Positions 51,431 to 64,000 of a DNA stretch of 64,000 nucleotides are shown here, in pieces. The stretch is from Hydractinia symbiolongicarpus (Eukaryota; Cnidaria; Hydrozoa; Anthoathecata; Hydractiniidae): positions 1,798,001 through 1,862,000 of the forward strand of contig NC_079889.1 of the NCBI RefSeq assembly GCF_029227915.1, read 5' to 3'. Made by a program: the position numbers and the translations under genes. Numbering within the stretch: position 1 is the stretch's first letter; every line of letters starts with the position of its first letter. The notes beneath the pieces were generated by a model. The model had not been told where the DNA came from, searched no databases, and was given only the letters and a program-made list of their open reading frames with translations.

Positions 51431-52409
51431 GGAAATAAGAAAGTAAGGGTTCTTGAGAATGTTATAGACAAAGAAATGCTTGGTTTTGACTGACGTTCGA
51501 CTACATCTTAACACAATGCTGCTTGCACAGAGACCTAGGTTGACTTCCACTCAATTGCAAAGCAGAATGGAACGGAGGGTTTATTAACCACTCAGATTTT
51601 AAAAATCACAATTATTCGTTCGGTTTCAGTTCGTTTTTGAGTGAAAATTCACTAAAATACTGAATTTGACGCAACTTGTGCGTGAAAACAGATCGATACA
51701 AAAAAAGCAACCTCGTCCATGGTTCAAAAGTGCGATGGGGATTGGAATAGTACTAAAAAAAGAAAGCGATATTCTACAAATATTCTATATGTATTTTTTC
51801 ATAATTTTTTTATATAAATTTGCACAAAATATTTTGCCTCGCTTCTTTACTTGAGAATACTAACTACTAGATTTTACATTTGCTTATAATTCTGTATAAA
51901 ATATTATAAGCTTGAGCTCAATAACCACTGAACGAAAAAAGGGAAGGTTAGATGGAGAATTGGGGCTTCATTGCTACGCTACGAAAAAAAAAAAAAGATT
52001 TCGAATATAATACTACAAACATATTACAGCTGGTAAAAGTAGTAAAAACAAAAGGATTGTGCACGATAGACGGTGGTCACACATGAACAGCAGTGGAGTA
52101 GATTTTTTATAGGATTCGTTCAGTAAGATACAAAGTAGCTACACATCAAAAACTTTACTCTTATCATGATCGGGTATTTTAGGTAAAACGCGTCCTAAGA
52201 GTGTGTCAAGGGCTTCGAAAGTTAAATTTTGGTGTGCAGAGATGTTATTTTTCAGGCTCAATCGATGTGAAAATTACCGCGTTCAAGGTAATCAAATCTT
52301 AAACCAATCTGTTTGCGAAGATAAATTTCATTAGATGCCATTTATAAAAATAATATTCAGCAGATGTACGTAAAGAAGTTTTCCTTTTAATAAGATACGA
52401 CGGTTTCGT

Positions 52410-55400
52410 TTAATCGGTTTTACTGAGAACGATAGCTACTCTCGACGGGATGTACACCTAAAAAAATTTAACAATCCAGCTTTTTTACAAACATTTAACC
52501 TACACTTCATTTTATAAAAAATATTCTGATACCATGCCAAATTAAAACATTTTGCGAGAAAAAGCTTTCGCGAATTTTCTAAAAGTATACACTTTTCTTA
52601 GCGCGTAGCTTCGGCAATGCACACTGCTTACATAAAGGCCTATAGCATTAGCTCATAGAATAGAATTTTGTCATCCTGAAAAAATATTATACAATTTCTT
52701 TTGAGGAAAATTTACACGGATATTTATTACAAGTTCTGAGAAGAAAAATGAGAGAAAACGTAGAGGCAGATTAGAGAGCAAAAACGAAGCAAAACGCAGT
52801 TAATTATTCGTGTTTATGACGTGTACACCGCCTAATAGCCAACCTTATGGTGAAGAGCTGTCACAAAGTTTTGACAACATTTGCGGGTCAGCTCCTAAGC
52901 AGTCAGTTCTTATAGTCTTCTAATGTAAAAATTGAGTGTAATTCGAACGTAAAAATTCGAACGTAAAAATTTGAAAGAGAAAATTCGAACGTGAAAATTC
53001 AAAAGCAAAAATTCCAGTGATCTTACCTTGACAGAATTGGGTCTTCCGTTTAAACCATAATTTTCGGTGAAATACACGCAGTTGTGATCTAACCTTGAGT
53101 GGCCACCAAACATTCCATGATCAGAATCTAACGCCAATTTGTAACTGATGGAATCGAGTTAAAAGAAAAACACAAAAGAAATAACCATGCAATGTTAATT
53201 CGTATCAACAAAAATCATTATGGTATTGTAATTATTTTAGGCTAGGTTTTTTATATAAGAACCCTGGACCAAGTTTTAGGACAGTCCTTAACAACTTTAA
53301 ACCCTAGCTAAATATGTTTACGTACTGTCCAAATCTATTTCACTAAGCCTAGATCTCACTATCTGTAGAAATTTTTTGTATAAAGAACACGCAGAGCAAC
53401 AAGCTAAACTTTCACTCTATCTGAATTTCGTCCAAGCAGCGATGGGTTGCACCAGGCATTATTACGGTCAATTAGTCCGAGAATGTTGATTATTTACCAT
53501 CTATAACTAGTAACGTTTAGTGACGAACATACTACTTTTTCTATTGCCTTTTCAAGATGGTTGGTGTAACTTTGTCAAAATGGTAGGTTGTAATATGTGT
53601 TTTTGTGTTGTTAAACTACAAACATACTTAAAAAGTAAAACATTAAAAAGATACGATCCAGGAACATCGATGGGTATACGATAGTCTGTGAAACTTTTAT
53701 GAGAGTGAAAGTTAAAAATAAACAAGAGTCCAGCTCTTTCGAAGGAGATCACTTTATCTTCTTCATGTTTGCTTCCCACAAATCCCTAAACAACAATTTA
53801 TATAAACTACTGATGGTAACATGCTGAAATACAAATAAACAAGCAAGGGAACTTCTACAGTTTGTAGAAATCTGAACAGTGTGACTTTAACGCTTATTTT
53901 CATAATAACAAAGTTTTTACAGCCATTTTAGCGTGTTTTTTAGGCTGTTTATTACACTATTTTATATGCAATAAAATTTATTTTAGGGTTTTGAAGAAAA
54001 AGAAAAATACCTATATACAATAAAATATATTGGAAGAAAGGGCAGTATTTTAAAGATCGCAACCACAAGCAATAAAAACATTTCGAATAACAAGCGCAGA
54101 GAACTTGCCAAAGTTTAGTTATCAATGTTCACCACAGATCTAGGACTTAGGATCTTAGCTTATTTGTTTAGGTCTAAAATGTTAAAGGCTGTTATTTTTG
54201 ATTACGACAGCATGTTTTAATTCCACAACATTTCAGACCATTCCAAATTGTGGAGTGGATTGCTCCAAAAGATGTACATTGTAAATGGTGCAGAGCTAGC
54301 GCATTTTCGACGTTTCTTACTCGCCTTAATAAGTGCCAAAGTAAAAATTTTACAAATTACTGGTTGCAGAGCACTAACTAAGTGGTGCTGTTTGCCCATT
54401 GCGAGAAAGATTTCACAATTTCCCAACTATTATTTCCAAAGTTGTGAGTACCTACGCTTTAACTTGTGTGTGGTTTCAACAGCTTTTTTGAGCTCCTTTT
54501 TGCCTGTACAACAGCATAAGTTTATACAGTTCAAATTGCAATTTGCGCTAACCACGAAAAAACAATTCTAGAAAGCAGTCATTCTGATTCTAGCACTGGT
54601 AATTTCGAGTGGATCCAGATAAGGAACACATTGACTTGATTAAGAGCAAGTAATTAATAACTATTTTGAAATACAGGACATTATAGAAAGCAAAGGAAAA
54701 CTAAGTGTTATAATAAATTATCTCAACCTAAACAAGATTTAAATTTAAGCAGAAAAATTGAAGCAACCACAACATTAAAACCTCATAAACATTCATCCTG
54801 ATCATTTCTCTACTTACAGGATCACTTGATAACCAACTGTACTTCATCTCAAGATGCATCATTGCTTTGTCAAATTCATTTAAAAACTTGTATCGCAGTA
54901 AATCATCCTTAATAAGATTCCACTGTCTTCTTGCATGATGATAACTACTATTGTTGCCAGCACGTGGAAAATCCAACCATTCCGGATGACCAAACTCATT
55001 GCCCAAAAATGTTAAGTACCCTTCCCCTCCAAGACCGAATGTTAACAATCTAAAAATAACAATGGCGTACAATAATTCATATATGCTACTTTAGATAACT
55101 TACACAAAAAATTAAAGTAAGAAAAGAAACTCTGCTCTGACTTCAGAGATATTTCGGAACTCTTATTAACTGGACATCATTTAAGAAATTTCCGTTCAAT
55201 AAATTTAATAACAACAATCTTTATGTAATAAATACGGAAAAGTTTAAATATAAAGTAAAAACACCTATAAGAAGGGAGTAAAAGAGATTATAATATATAT
55301 TCGTTCAGTGGTTATTTTGTAATATTTGATTTTTATAATGCCCTTCACAAAAAACTATGATTAATCAACTTCCTTGACATGCATTTACCATAACTGACTA

Positions 55401-58400
55401 ATTAAACACCTGATCAGTATTATACGGTGTGGTAAACATTTGAGGCACTCATATTGTGAGCTTTTGTAAATTTTCATTCTTAGTTTCTTAAATTCAAAAA
55501 CATTGGACTACTGATACTATCTAGGGCTGTAGGAATCAAAATTGTTTCAGTAAGCAATGATATAGTCAAGGGTTGGTGCAGAGGCTTGAATAATCTGCAG
55601 AACTGATGTAGAAAATTTTTATTCGAAGATGGGGTGGGGCTGGCATCCCCAGTTCTAAAATACAACTTGTTTACCTAATCATTTTATGCAGCGCCATACC
55701 ACGATCAATGACATGAGTCAGCGGTTGTACAGTTGACATGTGGGTGTACATTTCTTTATCCATCAACCAAAATGCTAACGTTTTATCCCCTACCAATGCC
55801 TGGTCATGTGACTCGGCATACGCTATTGTTTTCTCACTCCACCTTCGATTTTCTAGCGTGTGAACTAAATTTCCAATATTCCAGTCCTCGTCCTTCTGCT
55901 CTTTCAGGACCTATTATTTATTGTTCTTTTATCAGTTATTTCGAATATTAACAAACTTCTTATCATTATCATTCATGTTTATGCAGGTCTGCTTTGGTAA
56001 AACATTACACATTATTACCATTGGGCCAGGGATTAGGTTTCTTTTAACTCAACAACTACTTCTACAAAACATGATATGTGTAAAGAGATCAAAACAAAAA
56101 AGGGTGTTAATATTTTTGAAGAAAAGTAAGCAACTGAAACGTGCACCTAAATGTCAATTTTCGTTTTTAATAACAAATTAAAGAATTCATGGAATTCAAC
56201 AAAAGATGGCCACGCTGTTTTAAAGAACCAGTTACTTTCTTTTGTACTCAAACATAAAGCATAGAGTTATTTTGTAAGGAAAGAATTTTGTGTCAAAAAG
56301 ATACCTTAATCCATTTATCAGGAATAGCCATTCCTAACCTGTAATCAAAGCCACCGCCACCTTCTTTTACTGGTCGACATAAACCAGGCATACCACTTAC
56401 ATCCTACCAAAAAAAATATATAAAAACATATCACTATCCAAAATCACTCTGTTATTTGAATTATTTAAAAGCCATGTATAACACGCTTTTTGCCAAATTA
56501 AAAATTAAAAGCCGCATTAACGAAAAAAAACTTATAGTTTCTTAAGAAAGTTAAATTCTTTTAAACCCATCATTTTGACATTCAAAATTTAAGTCAGTAT
56601 AGGATGAAAGAGAAGTTTATGCCAGGGTAGAAAATCACAGACCTCTGCAACAGTGATAACATCTGGATAGATATCATGCAACATTTGATTAGCAAGTTGT
56701 AAATAATTGAATGACTCCGTGTCAACAGATAATCCGAAGTATTCATGATAGCCACCACTAAAGCCAACACTCAGGCCATGGTGATGATATAACATTGATG
56801 TTACACCGTCAAAACGAAAGCCGTCAAACTGAAACTCCTCCATGTACCATCGTAGATTCGAGAGTAGGAAACGTAGGACCTCCCAACTTTAATAAAAGAT
56901 AATATTCTCTAGTTGGGGTCAATTGGGGCATGAACTGTATACAGTAACCCAGAAGGTTACTGTAAATAATTCATACATTACTTACAGCCACAATTGAAAT
57001 TTCGAAGACTGCTGGACAGAACAATAAAAAGAAAATTCAAGTAGTGTTCTCTAAGTATAGCTGTTAGCAAATAAGGTTTGAATGACAACACCAAACAGCG
57101 ACTTACTTAGTGTAATCAAACAAACGACTATCCCAAAGTTCGTGTCGACCACGAGGTCCACTGTGAAAGAAACACGAATCAGTACCATCAAATAAATTTA
57201 ATCCATCGAGAACATTGTTGCATGCATGACTGTGCACAATATCCAACAACACCACAATGTCCATTTCATGGGCAGTATCAATTAGTTCTTTTAACTCTGC
57301 AGGGGTGCCATAGCGACTAAAATTCAAGAGTGTTAAGACATTCTTATGATTCACAATATATGCATAATATAAACTGCATAAATAGTTTGAAAAGATGGGT
57401 TTGATATCTGTTTAGTCTACTCAACTTTGCAACTACAAGAACATGTTCTTGTGTTATACCCACAATGATAACAAAAGAAATTAAATGAACAGGTAAAACG
57501 TTATAGTGAAAATGGACGGAAACAGACAAGAGTCTAAAGCCATGCAGAATTATGAAAATACCTTGAAGGTGCAAAAAAGCTTGTAACTTGGTACCCGAAC
57601 GAAGCATAATATGCATGTTCCATCACTGCCATCAACTGAATAGCATTGTAACCTACAAAAAAACATGGATACTTTAAGGTTGACAGCAGTTCCTTTTACA
57701 ATAATAGTTCTTGTTAGATATTTCACTAGAAATGCCTGTTGCTAATCAACTGCTAACAAAATATTTCTTTAAACTGGGTTTCCAGTCAGTAAGTAAATGT
57801 TGTACAACATCTCTTGCATCGCTTTGTTATCCTATGTGTTTCCAGAAAATTCCTAAATGCTGTTGCACAACAGCTCATCAATTTTTGTAATTGGAACGAC
57901 TTTATTTCCTTGGTAAAAACACAACAATAAAATACAAGCAACACAAAGAATATCTAAACATAACAACAACACCAATTGTTTACATTCCTCCTTACTTACA
58001 CAACCTAGTTTGGGAAACAGAACTAAGCCATCACTAACCATACCTAAATCTTTTACATGTGGCAATACATTCATTTGAAAATTTTTATAGTCAGCAGTTT
58101 TATATTCTTCAGATGCAATACCAATGTGTGATTCATAAATTCGCAAACTTGTCGGCTTTTTTGGACGGGAAAATTTAAATTTATAAGGAGATGGTGGATT
58201 CCACAGAACAGGTTCCATCAGTTTTGTACTGTCGTTCTGTACTACATAATGTGACCATGGTGAAATTCTTTCTAGCACTTGTTTAGTTTTAGTAATAATA
58301 ATAAGCTAAAAATAAAAATAAATCCAGAAACTGAGTGTTTCGTGTACATATAATCAGGTGGTTGGATATAATAATTGTTGCCATTAAAAAATAGTGTTTG

Positions 58401-61400
58401 TACATATCAAAACTCACAAATTGAAATTCCATCTTTTACAAACTTCATTGTTATTTTTATTGTTTCAAATCAGTAAGTACATTTTAGCCCCTACATACTG
58501 AATTTAATTGACCATAAACAACATTGCTCCTTAGAAAACATTACTATAACTTCTGCACAAAACTCCTAGATAGACCATAACTTGTATCTCTTTTAAGAAC
58601 ACTTGATTCCTGGTTTAACTCATTCTGAGTTTAAGACATACCTTATATTTTGACAAATGTAGGATTTGTTGGCTGCCATCCTCGTTTTGTGGGAAAAATA
58701 ATTCCCATCTACCAAAATCTTTCTTTTCTAGTTTGTGAGAAGTTCTGTTCCAACCATCTAAAGAATGAATACTAATTTTTACCTTTATAATCAACATCAC
58801 AGAATGTGAATAAACTACTAGTTAAGTGTAATAAAGAATAAAGATGGAGTTTCAATTTGTGAATTTTGTTGATTGATTGTCAGGATCATGTAACGAGTTG
58901 TCAGACTGACAAGCGACCGATTCCTTGAACAAAATAATAATAACAATAATAAGAGAGATCAACATGTCAAAACAAACTCACTAAAATCTCCATAAATAAA
59001 GACTTCTTCAGCTGCAGGAGCCCACTCCCGACAAAGAAGACCACCACCTTTGGGAATTATTCCAAATTCTTCATAACCTTTTGAAAACTTGTCTAATCCT
59101 CCTTCATGTTCGTTCACATGATTGATTAACTTCTGTAAACAATCATACCTATCAAATGACATGTAAGACTTTTTTAATCAGGTCAAAGACTGGTAGAGCA
59201 ACCCTTAGGACTCTTCATATAAACATTGTTTAATCAAATGTACACTTCTTGAGCAGAGTGGTCAACCACATTATATTAGTTTTGCTTATTTTTAAACCAA
59301 TTAAAAAATACCAATTCAAAAACAATTGCGAATACTTTCAAGAAGAAATAACAATTGACAAGACTTAAGTTGTTTATTTATAGTATGAACATGAAGTGTG
59401 ATAATCAAATAAACTGTATGTGTCATGTGGTTGTTTAAGAGTTATTGTATTTTTATTTTATTGATTTCCGCCAGTGATAGGGGAATCTTTAAAATCACCT
59501 GAGGAGATAGAGAGATAAATAGAGACAGCGCAGCTGGGCTGGACGCCCAAAAGTTATTCAGGCTAAAGCCTAAATCCTCGTTTTGACAGATTTTTTTCTG
59601 AGAACGAGGCTAAAATGACTTTTAAGCCAATAAGAATCCTAACAGTGCTACAAATTGTTTTATTATCCAATGAACAATACTTTATTTTGAAGTTTATATG
59701 CTATTAAAAGTTAAAGCTCGTGCAGTGTAGCACAATGAAGATTGCTTATAATGCGCCATCTTTGATGTTATTAACGTTTCCCTTTAATAATTATGTCATT
59801 TCCTTCTGTTCAATTTTGCAAGCACATAGACTAATGCTATATTTAGCAGAGCTCATTAATTATTCATGATTTTAATTTAAAGAGGAATTGTTGTGGCTGA
59901 ATATTTTTGGTGAAAGTAATGTATTATAGCTATAAAATCGTGACAAGTGAGTTATAAAAGAAAAACTAAGAATATGTGGTCTGAAAATAACATTTCGTAA
60001 CTGATTATGGAAAAGAAATTTGCTGCCACCTTTAAAGATATTTTCCAAGTTGTTTTTTAGAGAAAAAGAGAAAATAGATAAATTTTCAGCCTTGCCAGTG
60101 TTCTTATTATCAGTACTATCAGTATTACTATCAGGTTCATTATTTTTCTTCTAAAATTGTTCTTATAGAGAAATGAAGTTTATGTAAGTTAAGGTAGCGG
60201 TATGGTAAATAATTACTTTTTTTTACATTTTTTTAAGGAACATTTTACTTTAAAAACTGCTGTTTTCAATGAACTAATTTTTATTCCAAAATGTTTCTTT
60301 AAAATTGAAGGATTTAGCATTACAAAATGTTTCACTCCATATGTCTTTGTTCTGGCGATCAAATATTTCTGTGCACGAAGTGAGTTATGACTCAACTTTA
60401 CTAAAAATAATCTGACCCTCAGCATTGAGAATTTTCTGTTTACGCAATATTGATGCATAAAGTGTGAGATACAGTACCGATCGCGAGTAACTATACACAA
60501 GTATTAAACTACGGGTACGAGTAATTTCTTCTGTGAGTATTCCACGAGTACGCGACGAGTATAATGCGCGTACAAGTACATGAAAAATACTCGCACATTT
60601 TTGCTACTGTACTCACACAGTACTCGCTAGTGTGCACGGAAGAAAAAACGATATAATTAAATGAGGAACTGGCGGAGAATGCACTTGCTGCCAATATGCT
60701 TTTATGTTGGTGTTAGTCTTATTTTCTTTGTTTGTTAGTTTTCTATGTTCAATAGTGAGTTGAAGCTGGCATTGAGATTACATGCTAAAACCCTGGCGTT
60801 TTACATGCTAAAGCCCTGGCGTTTTGTTGATTTACGATCGAATCAGCAGTCCCATTTGGAACCATGCCACAGGGACCTCAAACTCCAAAGAGCCAGACGA
60901 GTCTAAACTGATTCACGTTATATTTAACTCAACTGCGGGAAAGTGCGCACCAATGCAAGCTATATATGATAGCCAGAACGAGGGAGAACCTCAATTGCCT
61001 AATGACGGAGTCGTAACTTTCAACTTCAAAGTCAATCTCAATTACATTTCCTGTTTTTAAACATTCATATCCATATTTCACCCTAAAAGCCTCTGACGTG
61101 AGAAAAAATATCATCATATTAGAAGCAAATGCTTTAAGAATTATTTACTTTGCTTTATTATGATGGGGGCATTCTTATGCAAAAAAAATGTTGAATAAGT
61201 GTTCCGCAAGTTCACTTTAAATAACAAATGAATAATTAAATATTCTCTTTTCAGTTTCTTGTAAACAATCACAGGTCGAAAAAAAAAAACTTTGTTAACG
61301 AATATCTCTGAATAATTATTTCGTAAAATTTTCAGTTGCCAACTCTTCTTAAAAGGGATCTGTCTCAAAAATACAGATGACATCCTGAAACTTTCGTTTT

Positions 61401-63171
61401 CGGCTTCACAAGTGTTTGATCTCTACTCACGTGTCTCATTTTAATTTTTGGTCAACTAATTTGGATACAAGAGTGTTATTTTTATGATCTTATAGATGTT
61501 TTACAGCATATTTTCAAAACAATTAAAGTTGAGAAAAAATGAGACAAGCGATTTATATTCAGACAATGCTGAAGATGTGGACATATTTTTTTTCTGTAAA
61601 CTGGTATACTTTTGAGACTAATCCCTTCAAAGGTGACCACACCCACTTTCGACTATATTTTTTTATTACAACATTTTATTTTTTTTCATAATATTGTAGA
61701 ACAAACTTTTGTTAACAAGTACATTTATACTTTTATGTTTTTTTAAAAGGAAATTTGGAAAAACGCTTTATACAGAAGAAGTGTAATTTACCATACCGCT
61801 ACCTTAAGTTAGCTATGATTTACAGTTAAAATAATAATCAAAAACTGAATTTTAAAATTTTAGAATATTCAATGATTTTCATCCCCCATATTGCTCAGTC
61901 CTCTTCAAAGTTCTGTACTTTTTCAGATTATTGCTAATGGAGGAAATCTTTAAGCCACTGGGCTTGTTTTATTTTAAAATTAATATCTTCCGCAAAATAA
62001 AATAATGTTTCACTGTTATAAATATACTTTTAAACATGAGTTTTCACCTGAAATTAATTTATGTTTTGACATTGTGAGACATAAGAGAAACAGAATTTTG
62101 ACATTCTCAAAGAAAGTTTAGTTTATATTTTTAAAAACTATACAAACAAAAAAAGAGTTATATTGTAGGAGGACTACTTTGTTCATCACTAACATACTGC
62201 CTGGCAGTGAGCGGGATTCGATCCGCGGTTCCCAGAACTGGGAGCCGCAGACGAACCCACTACGCTATATTGCAGCAATGTTAGTGATGAACTCAGAAAT
62301 TTTATCCAGATGGTGTGTATACATAGGTGAATATTTATTATAGCACATCCATATTTCATTCTCAATAGTTCTGTTGAGAATGAAATACAGATGTGCTATG
62401 ATAAATATTCAACTATATAAAAAAAGAGTTTTTTGTCATCATTATCAGCAATTTCTTTAGTTTCTTGTAATCCTTAAAAATAAATGAATGGCAATATAAA
62501 CAAGTATCCTCACTTCAAATACATAGGTACTTTGCCAGATAAGTTTTTACAACTAAAAAACTGAGAAATTCATTATGAAATATTTGGAACTAAACTTTTG
62601 TCAAGTTTCTCATAATTAAAAAAAATGTAAAAACTGAGATATAACTTTTAGATGTTTTGAAAATTAATTGTTTTCTTAAAGAAGTGACACTAAAAATTGA
62701 TGCATGTGGTTTCAATGAAGAAAGTAAAAATATGATTAACCTGTAATCATGGTAATAATGGGAAATTTTGAGAGAGATTTTTGTAATTTACAGCTTTCTT
62801 ATTTCACTTAAAACATTTTGAAAAAGTAAAAAAACAACAACAACAACAAATTTAACTTGTTCCAAGTATTCTTTTCAGATTTATTAAATTTTACTGTGAA
62901 AGGTATCATAACTTTAAGCTTACTGTATTGTATGCAACAAAGAATTACTCAAGAGCTTTTATGCATTGTTGCATATTTTTATGCATTGTGTATTAAAAGT
63001 AAAATCTTAACTTTCTTACAATATCCTAGCAGGTTAGAGGTTGTGAGTTTAAGTTACATTATTTGCTTAAAAAATATCATAAAATTTTTGTTACCTTCTT
63101 GTTATTTCATCTTTAAAATCATTTAAATATGGATCTAACTTCAAAAGGTTGTCTATTTCAGGAGGTGCCAT
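52410..63171 (-). CDS. GBE1: 1,4-alpha-glucan branching enzyme (glycogen branching)
   Basis: Thirteen coding exons: 63171-63095, 59148-58982, 58757-58642, 58305-58044, 57652-57562, 57316-57107, 56886-56643, 56403-56305, 55910-55675, 55049-54818, 53785-53655, 53144-53027 and 52457-52410. All phases agree, giving 676 residues (human about 700). It cuts an alpha-1,4 glucan and re-attaches the piece by an alpha-1,6 bond in glycogen synthesis, in the cytosol. The N-terminal CBM48-like part has [20 protein letters not shown]. The GH13 barrel shows LLDIVHSH (261-268), [10 protein letters not shown] with nucleophile D334, VAEDVSG with acid/base E389, and ESHDQ with D458; the spacing matches the human enzyme. 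The C-terminal beta domain has [13 protein letters not shown] and ends VAIVLSKTD. Intron 1 (3.9 kb) is full of elements. Confidence 0.97.
52936..53015. repeat. ~14-bp minisatellite in GBE1 intron 12
   Basis: TTCGAACGTAAAAA and variants (AAAATTCGAACGTGAAAATTC) repeat about five times, ending only about 10 bp from the exon 12 donor at 53026. Confidence 0.7.
59505..59580 (+). repeat. dispersed repeat, copy 2 (with 39660)
   Basis: AGAGACAGCGCAGCTGGGCT, GGACGCCC and TTCAGGCTAAAGCC match 39660-39735. A CTGAGAACGAGGCTAAAATG word follows at 59598, linking it to the CCTGGGAACGAGG family. Confidence 0.5.
60189..61807. mobile_element. TTAA-flanked 1.6-kb TIR element in GBE1 intron 1
   Basis: TTAAGGTAGCGGTATGGTAA at 60189 is matched by TTACCATACCGCTACCTTAA ending at 61807 (22 bp perfect in all). 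Taking TTAA as the target duplication leaves an element of about 1.61 kb with 18-bp TIRs. TTAA targeting is known from piggyBac-type elements, but no transposase is encoded, so family assignment is an inference. The interior holds a 23-24 bp duplication (CATGCTAAAACCCTGGCGTT, 60780-60825) and a cluster of CGAGTA/TACTCG words at 60480-60640. Confidence 0.75.
62173..62292. mobile_element. tRNA-like TIR element, complete copy (reverse core)
   Basis: CTACTTTGTTCATCACTAAC at 62173 and its partner GTTAGTGATGAAC ending at 62292 are the TIRs. The core is in the opposite orientation to that at 32629: on the minus strand TAGCGTAGTGGGTTCGTCTG (A-box-like) and GCGGATCGAATCCCGC (B-box-like). Confidence 0.75.
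62328..62411. repeat. near-perfect 84-bp hairpin
   Basis: TGAATATTTATTATAGCACA, then TCCATATTTCATTCTCAA, pairs with TTGAGAATGAAATACAGATG and TGCTATGATAAATATTCA. Only 4-5 unpaired bases form the loop. It follows the tRNA-like TIR element by about 35 bp. Confidence 0.85.
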
Positions 63172-63617
63172 TCTATAAAACAAAGGTATATATGTACTTT
63201 TCCCAGTAGGCTCCTCACAAGATTATAAACCCTTGTTTCTTAATTAATAATAAAAATAAATCTTAACTATGAAAAATACAAAAAACACATATTAATATAA
63301 TCAAAAGGAATACAAAAATCAGAATTTTCTCCTGTGCATAATTTTGATGAAAAACATAATTACAGGTATATATACTGCGAGATGGTATCCAGAACAACCT
63401 TTGTTGATAAAGTTTGTTAGTGTAGTTTTTAAATAGGCTTTATTTGATACAATTTGATTAATAAATATAATAGTGTATATTCTCTGCATTACATGAACGT
63501 GTAAATTACGCGATTTCACTTTTCTTGCTACCTTTTTCTGTTCACTTGCAACTAAGTCTAGGATCTACCATATTACCAATTTTCTGATACTGAAATTTGT
63601 ATTCCTTACAGAACCTT

Positions 63618-63953
63618 GTGGCACCGTAGATTAGTGGTTATAGCTTTCGTACTCTGTGCGGGAGACCAGGGTTCGATTCCTCTTGACGGCGATTCAACAT
63701 GGGCGAGTGAATGTTACCATAGCCCCGGGTTAACCCAAGCCATGTGAGGGAAATTGGGAAGATGGCACACTGTGTGGGCCGTTGGATGTTGCCGGGAGTT
63801 GTCTAGTAGAGCGCGGGCTCTAATTGGGTCTGCGTAGCTCAAAATGAGCATTAAATACTCTAGGACTCTCCATCTACGCCATGGCCCCTCCTGGAAATAA
63901 TAGACAGGGTATATCCCTCGATATTTGTGAGGCTAGCCATGTAAAATATGCAC

Positions 63954-63990
<37 letters not shown>

Positions 63991-64000
63991 ACAGACAGCC
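63618..64000 (+). mobile_element. tRNA-derived SINE, copy C
   Basis: The best-preserved copy. The head has an A box (TAGATTAGTGGTTA) and a consensus B box (GGTTCGATTCC) at proper spacing, then AGCCATGTGAGGGAAATTGG, GTCTGCGTAGCTCAAAATGA, GGACTCTCCATCTACGCCAT and TATCCCTCGATATTTGTGAG. A run of about eight ATCT units (from about 63955) makes the tail. It lies about 450 bp upstream of the GBE1 start and may influence it only by position. The window ends just past the tail. Confidence 0.85.

Larger units (their letters stand above)
50552..52409. other. intergenic downstream of GBE1, no gene seen
   Basis: Apart from two short repeats of the CCTGGGAACGAGG class, nothing is supported. The part nearest 52409 should be the GBE1 3'UTR. 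Confidence 0.45.

Noticed and set aside
60824-61060. 78-residue plus-strand ORF inside the TTAA element
   Set aside because: It has no transposase motif and low complexity of evidence; the element appears non-coding.

Overview
This is a 64 kb piece of an AT-rich animal genome. Genes are split by spliceosomal introns (GT-AG, one likely GC-AG), all convincing genes lie on the minus strand, and the space between and inside them is packed with short inverted-repeat elements, tRNA-derived SINEs and decayed LINE and DNA-transposon remnants. An invertebrate is certain from the content. A cnidarian is my best guess from the AT richness and repeat style, but no single feature here proves it.

Three conserved genes could be rebuilt completely, exon by exon, with every splice phase agreeing. 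They are a KLHL2/KLHL3-type BTB-BACK-Kelch ubiquitin-ligase adaptor (24098 to 18844, 7 coding exons, 578 aa), a Na+/K+-ATPase alpha subunit (43101 to 34243, 14 coding exons, 1036 aa) and a glycogen branching enzyme GBE1 (63171 to 52410, 13 coding exons, 676 aa). Directly upstream of the Na+/K+-ATPase is a decayed second copy of its 5' half (49112 to 45845) with lost splice sites and an altered TGES motif.

The left 17 kb is different. It holds a two-exon gene for a secreted, Lys/Glu-rich 916-residue protein (16831 to 13923), and below it a series of candidate minus-strand exons that all start and end in phase 1, closing with a 325-residue Gly/His-rich exon (1392 to 418). I read these as one or more low-complexity secreted or matrix proteins of unknown function. 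This is the least described material in the window.

The 24 to 34 kb stretch is a transposon graveyard: a convergent PIF/Harbinger pair (Myb-like partner and DDE transposase), two LINE reverse-transcriptase tails, and several hairpins. Other mobile elements are a deletion-derived Tigger/pogo element with exact TA target duplication (49574-50548), a TTAA-flanked 1.6 kb element in GBE1 intron 1, three copies of a tRNA-derived SINE plus a different SINE sharing its core, and a short TIR element with a tRNA-like inside.

No rRNA, CRISPR or bacterial-type operons are present. The conserved genes are housekeeping or regulatory and unrelated in pathway: glycogen synthesis, ion pumping and CUL3-linked protein turnover. 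I see no functional link between them beyond shared strand.
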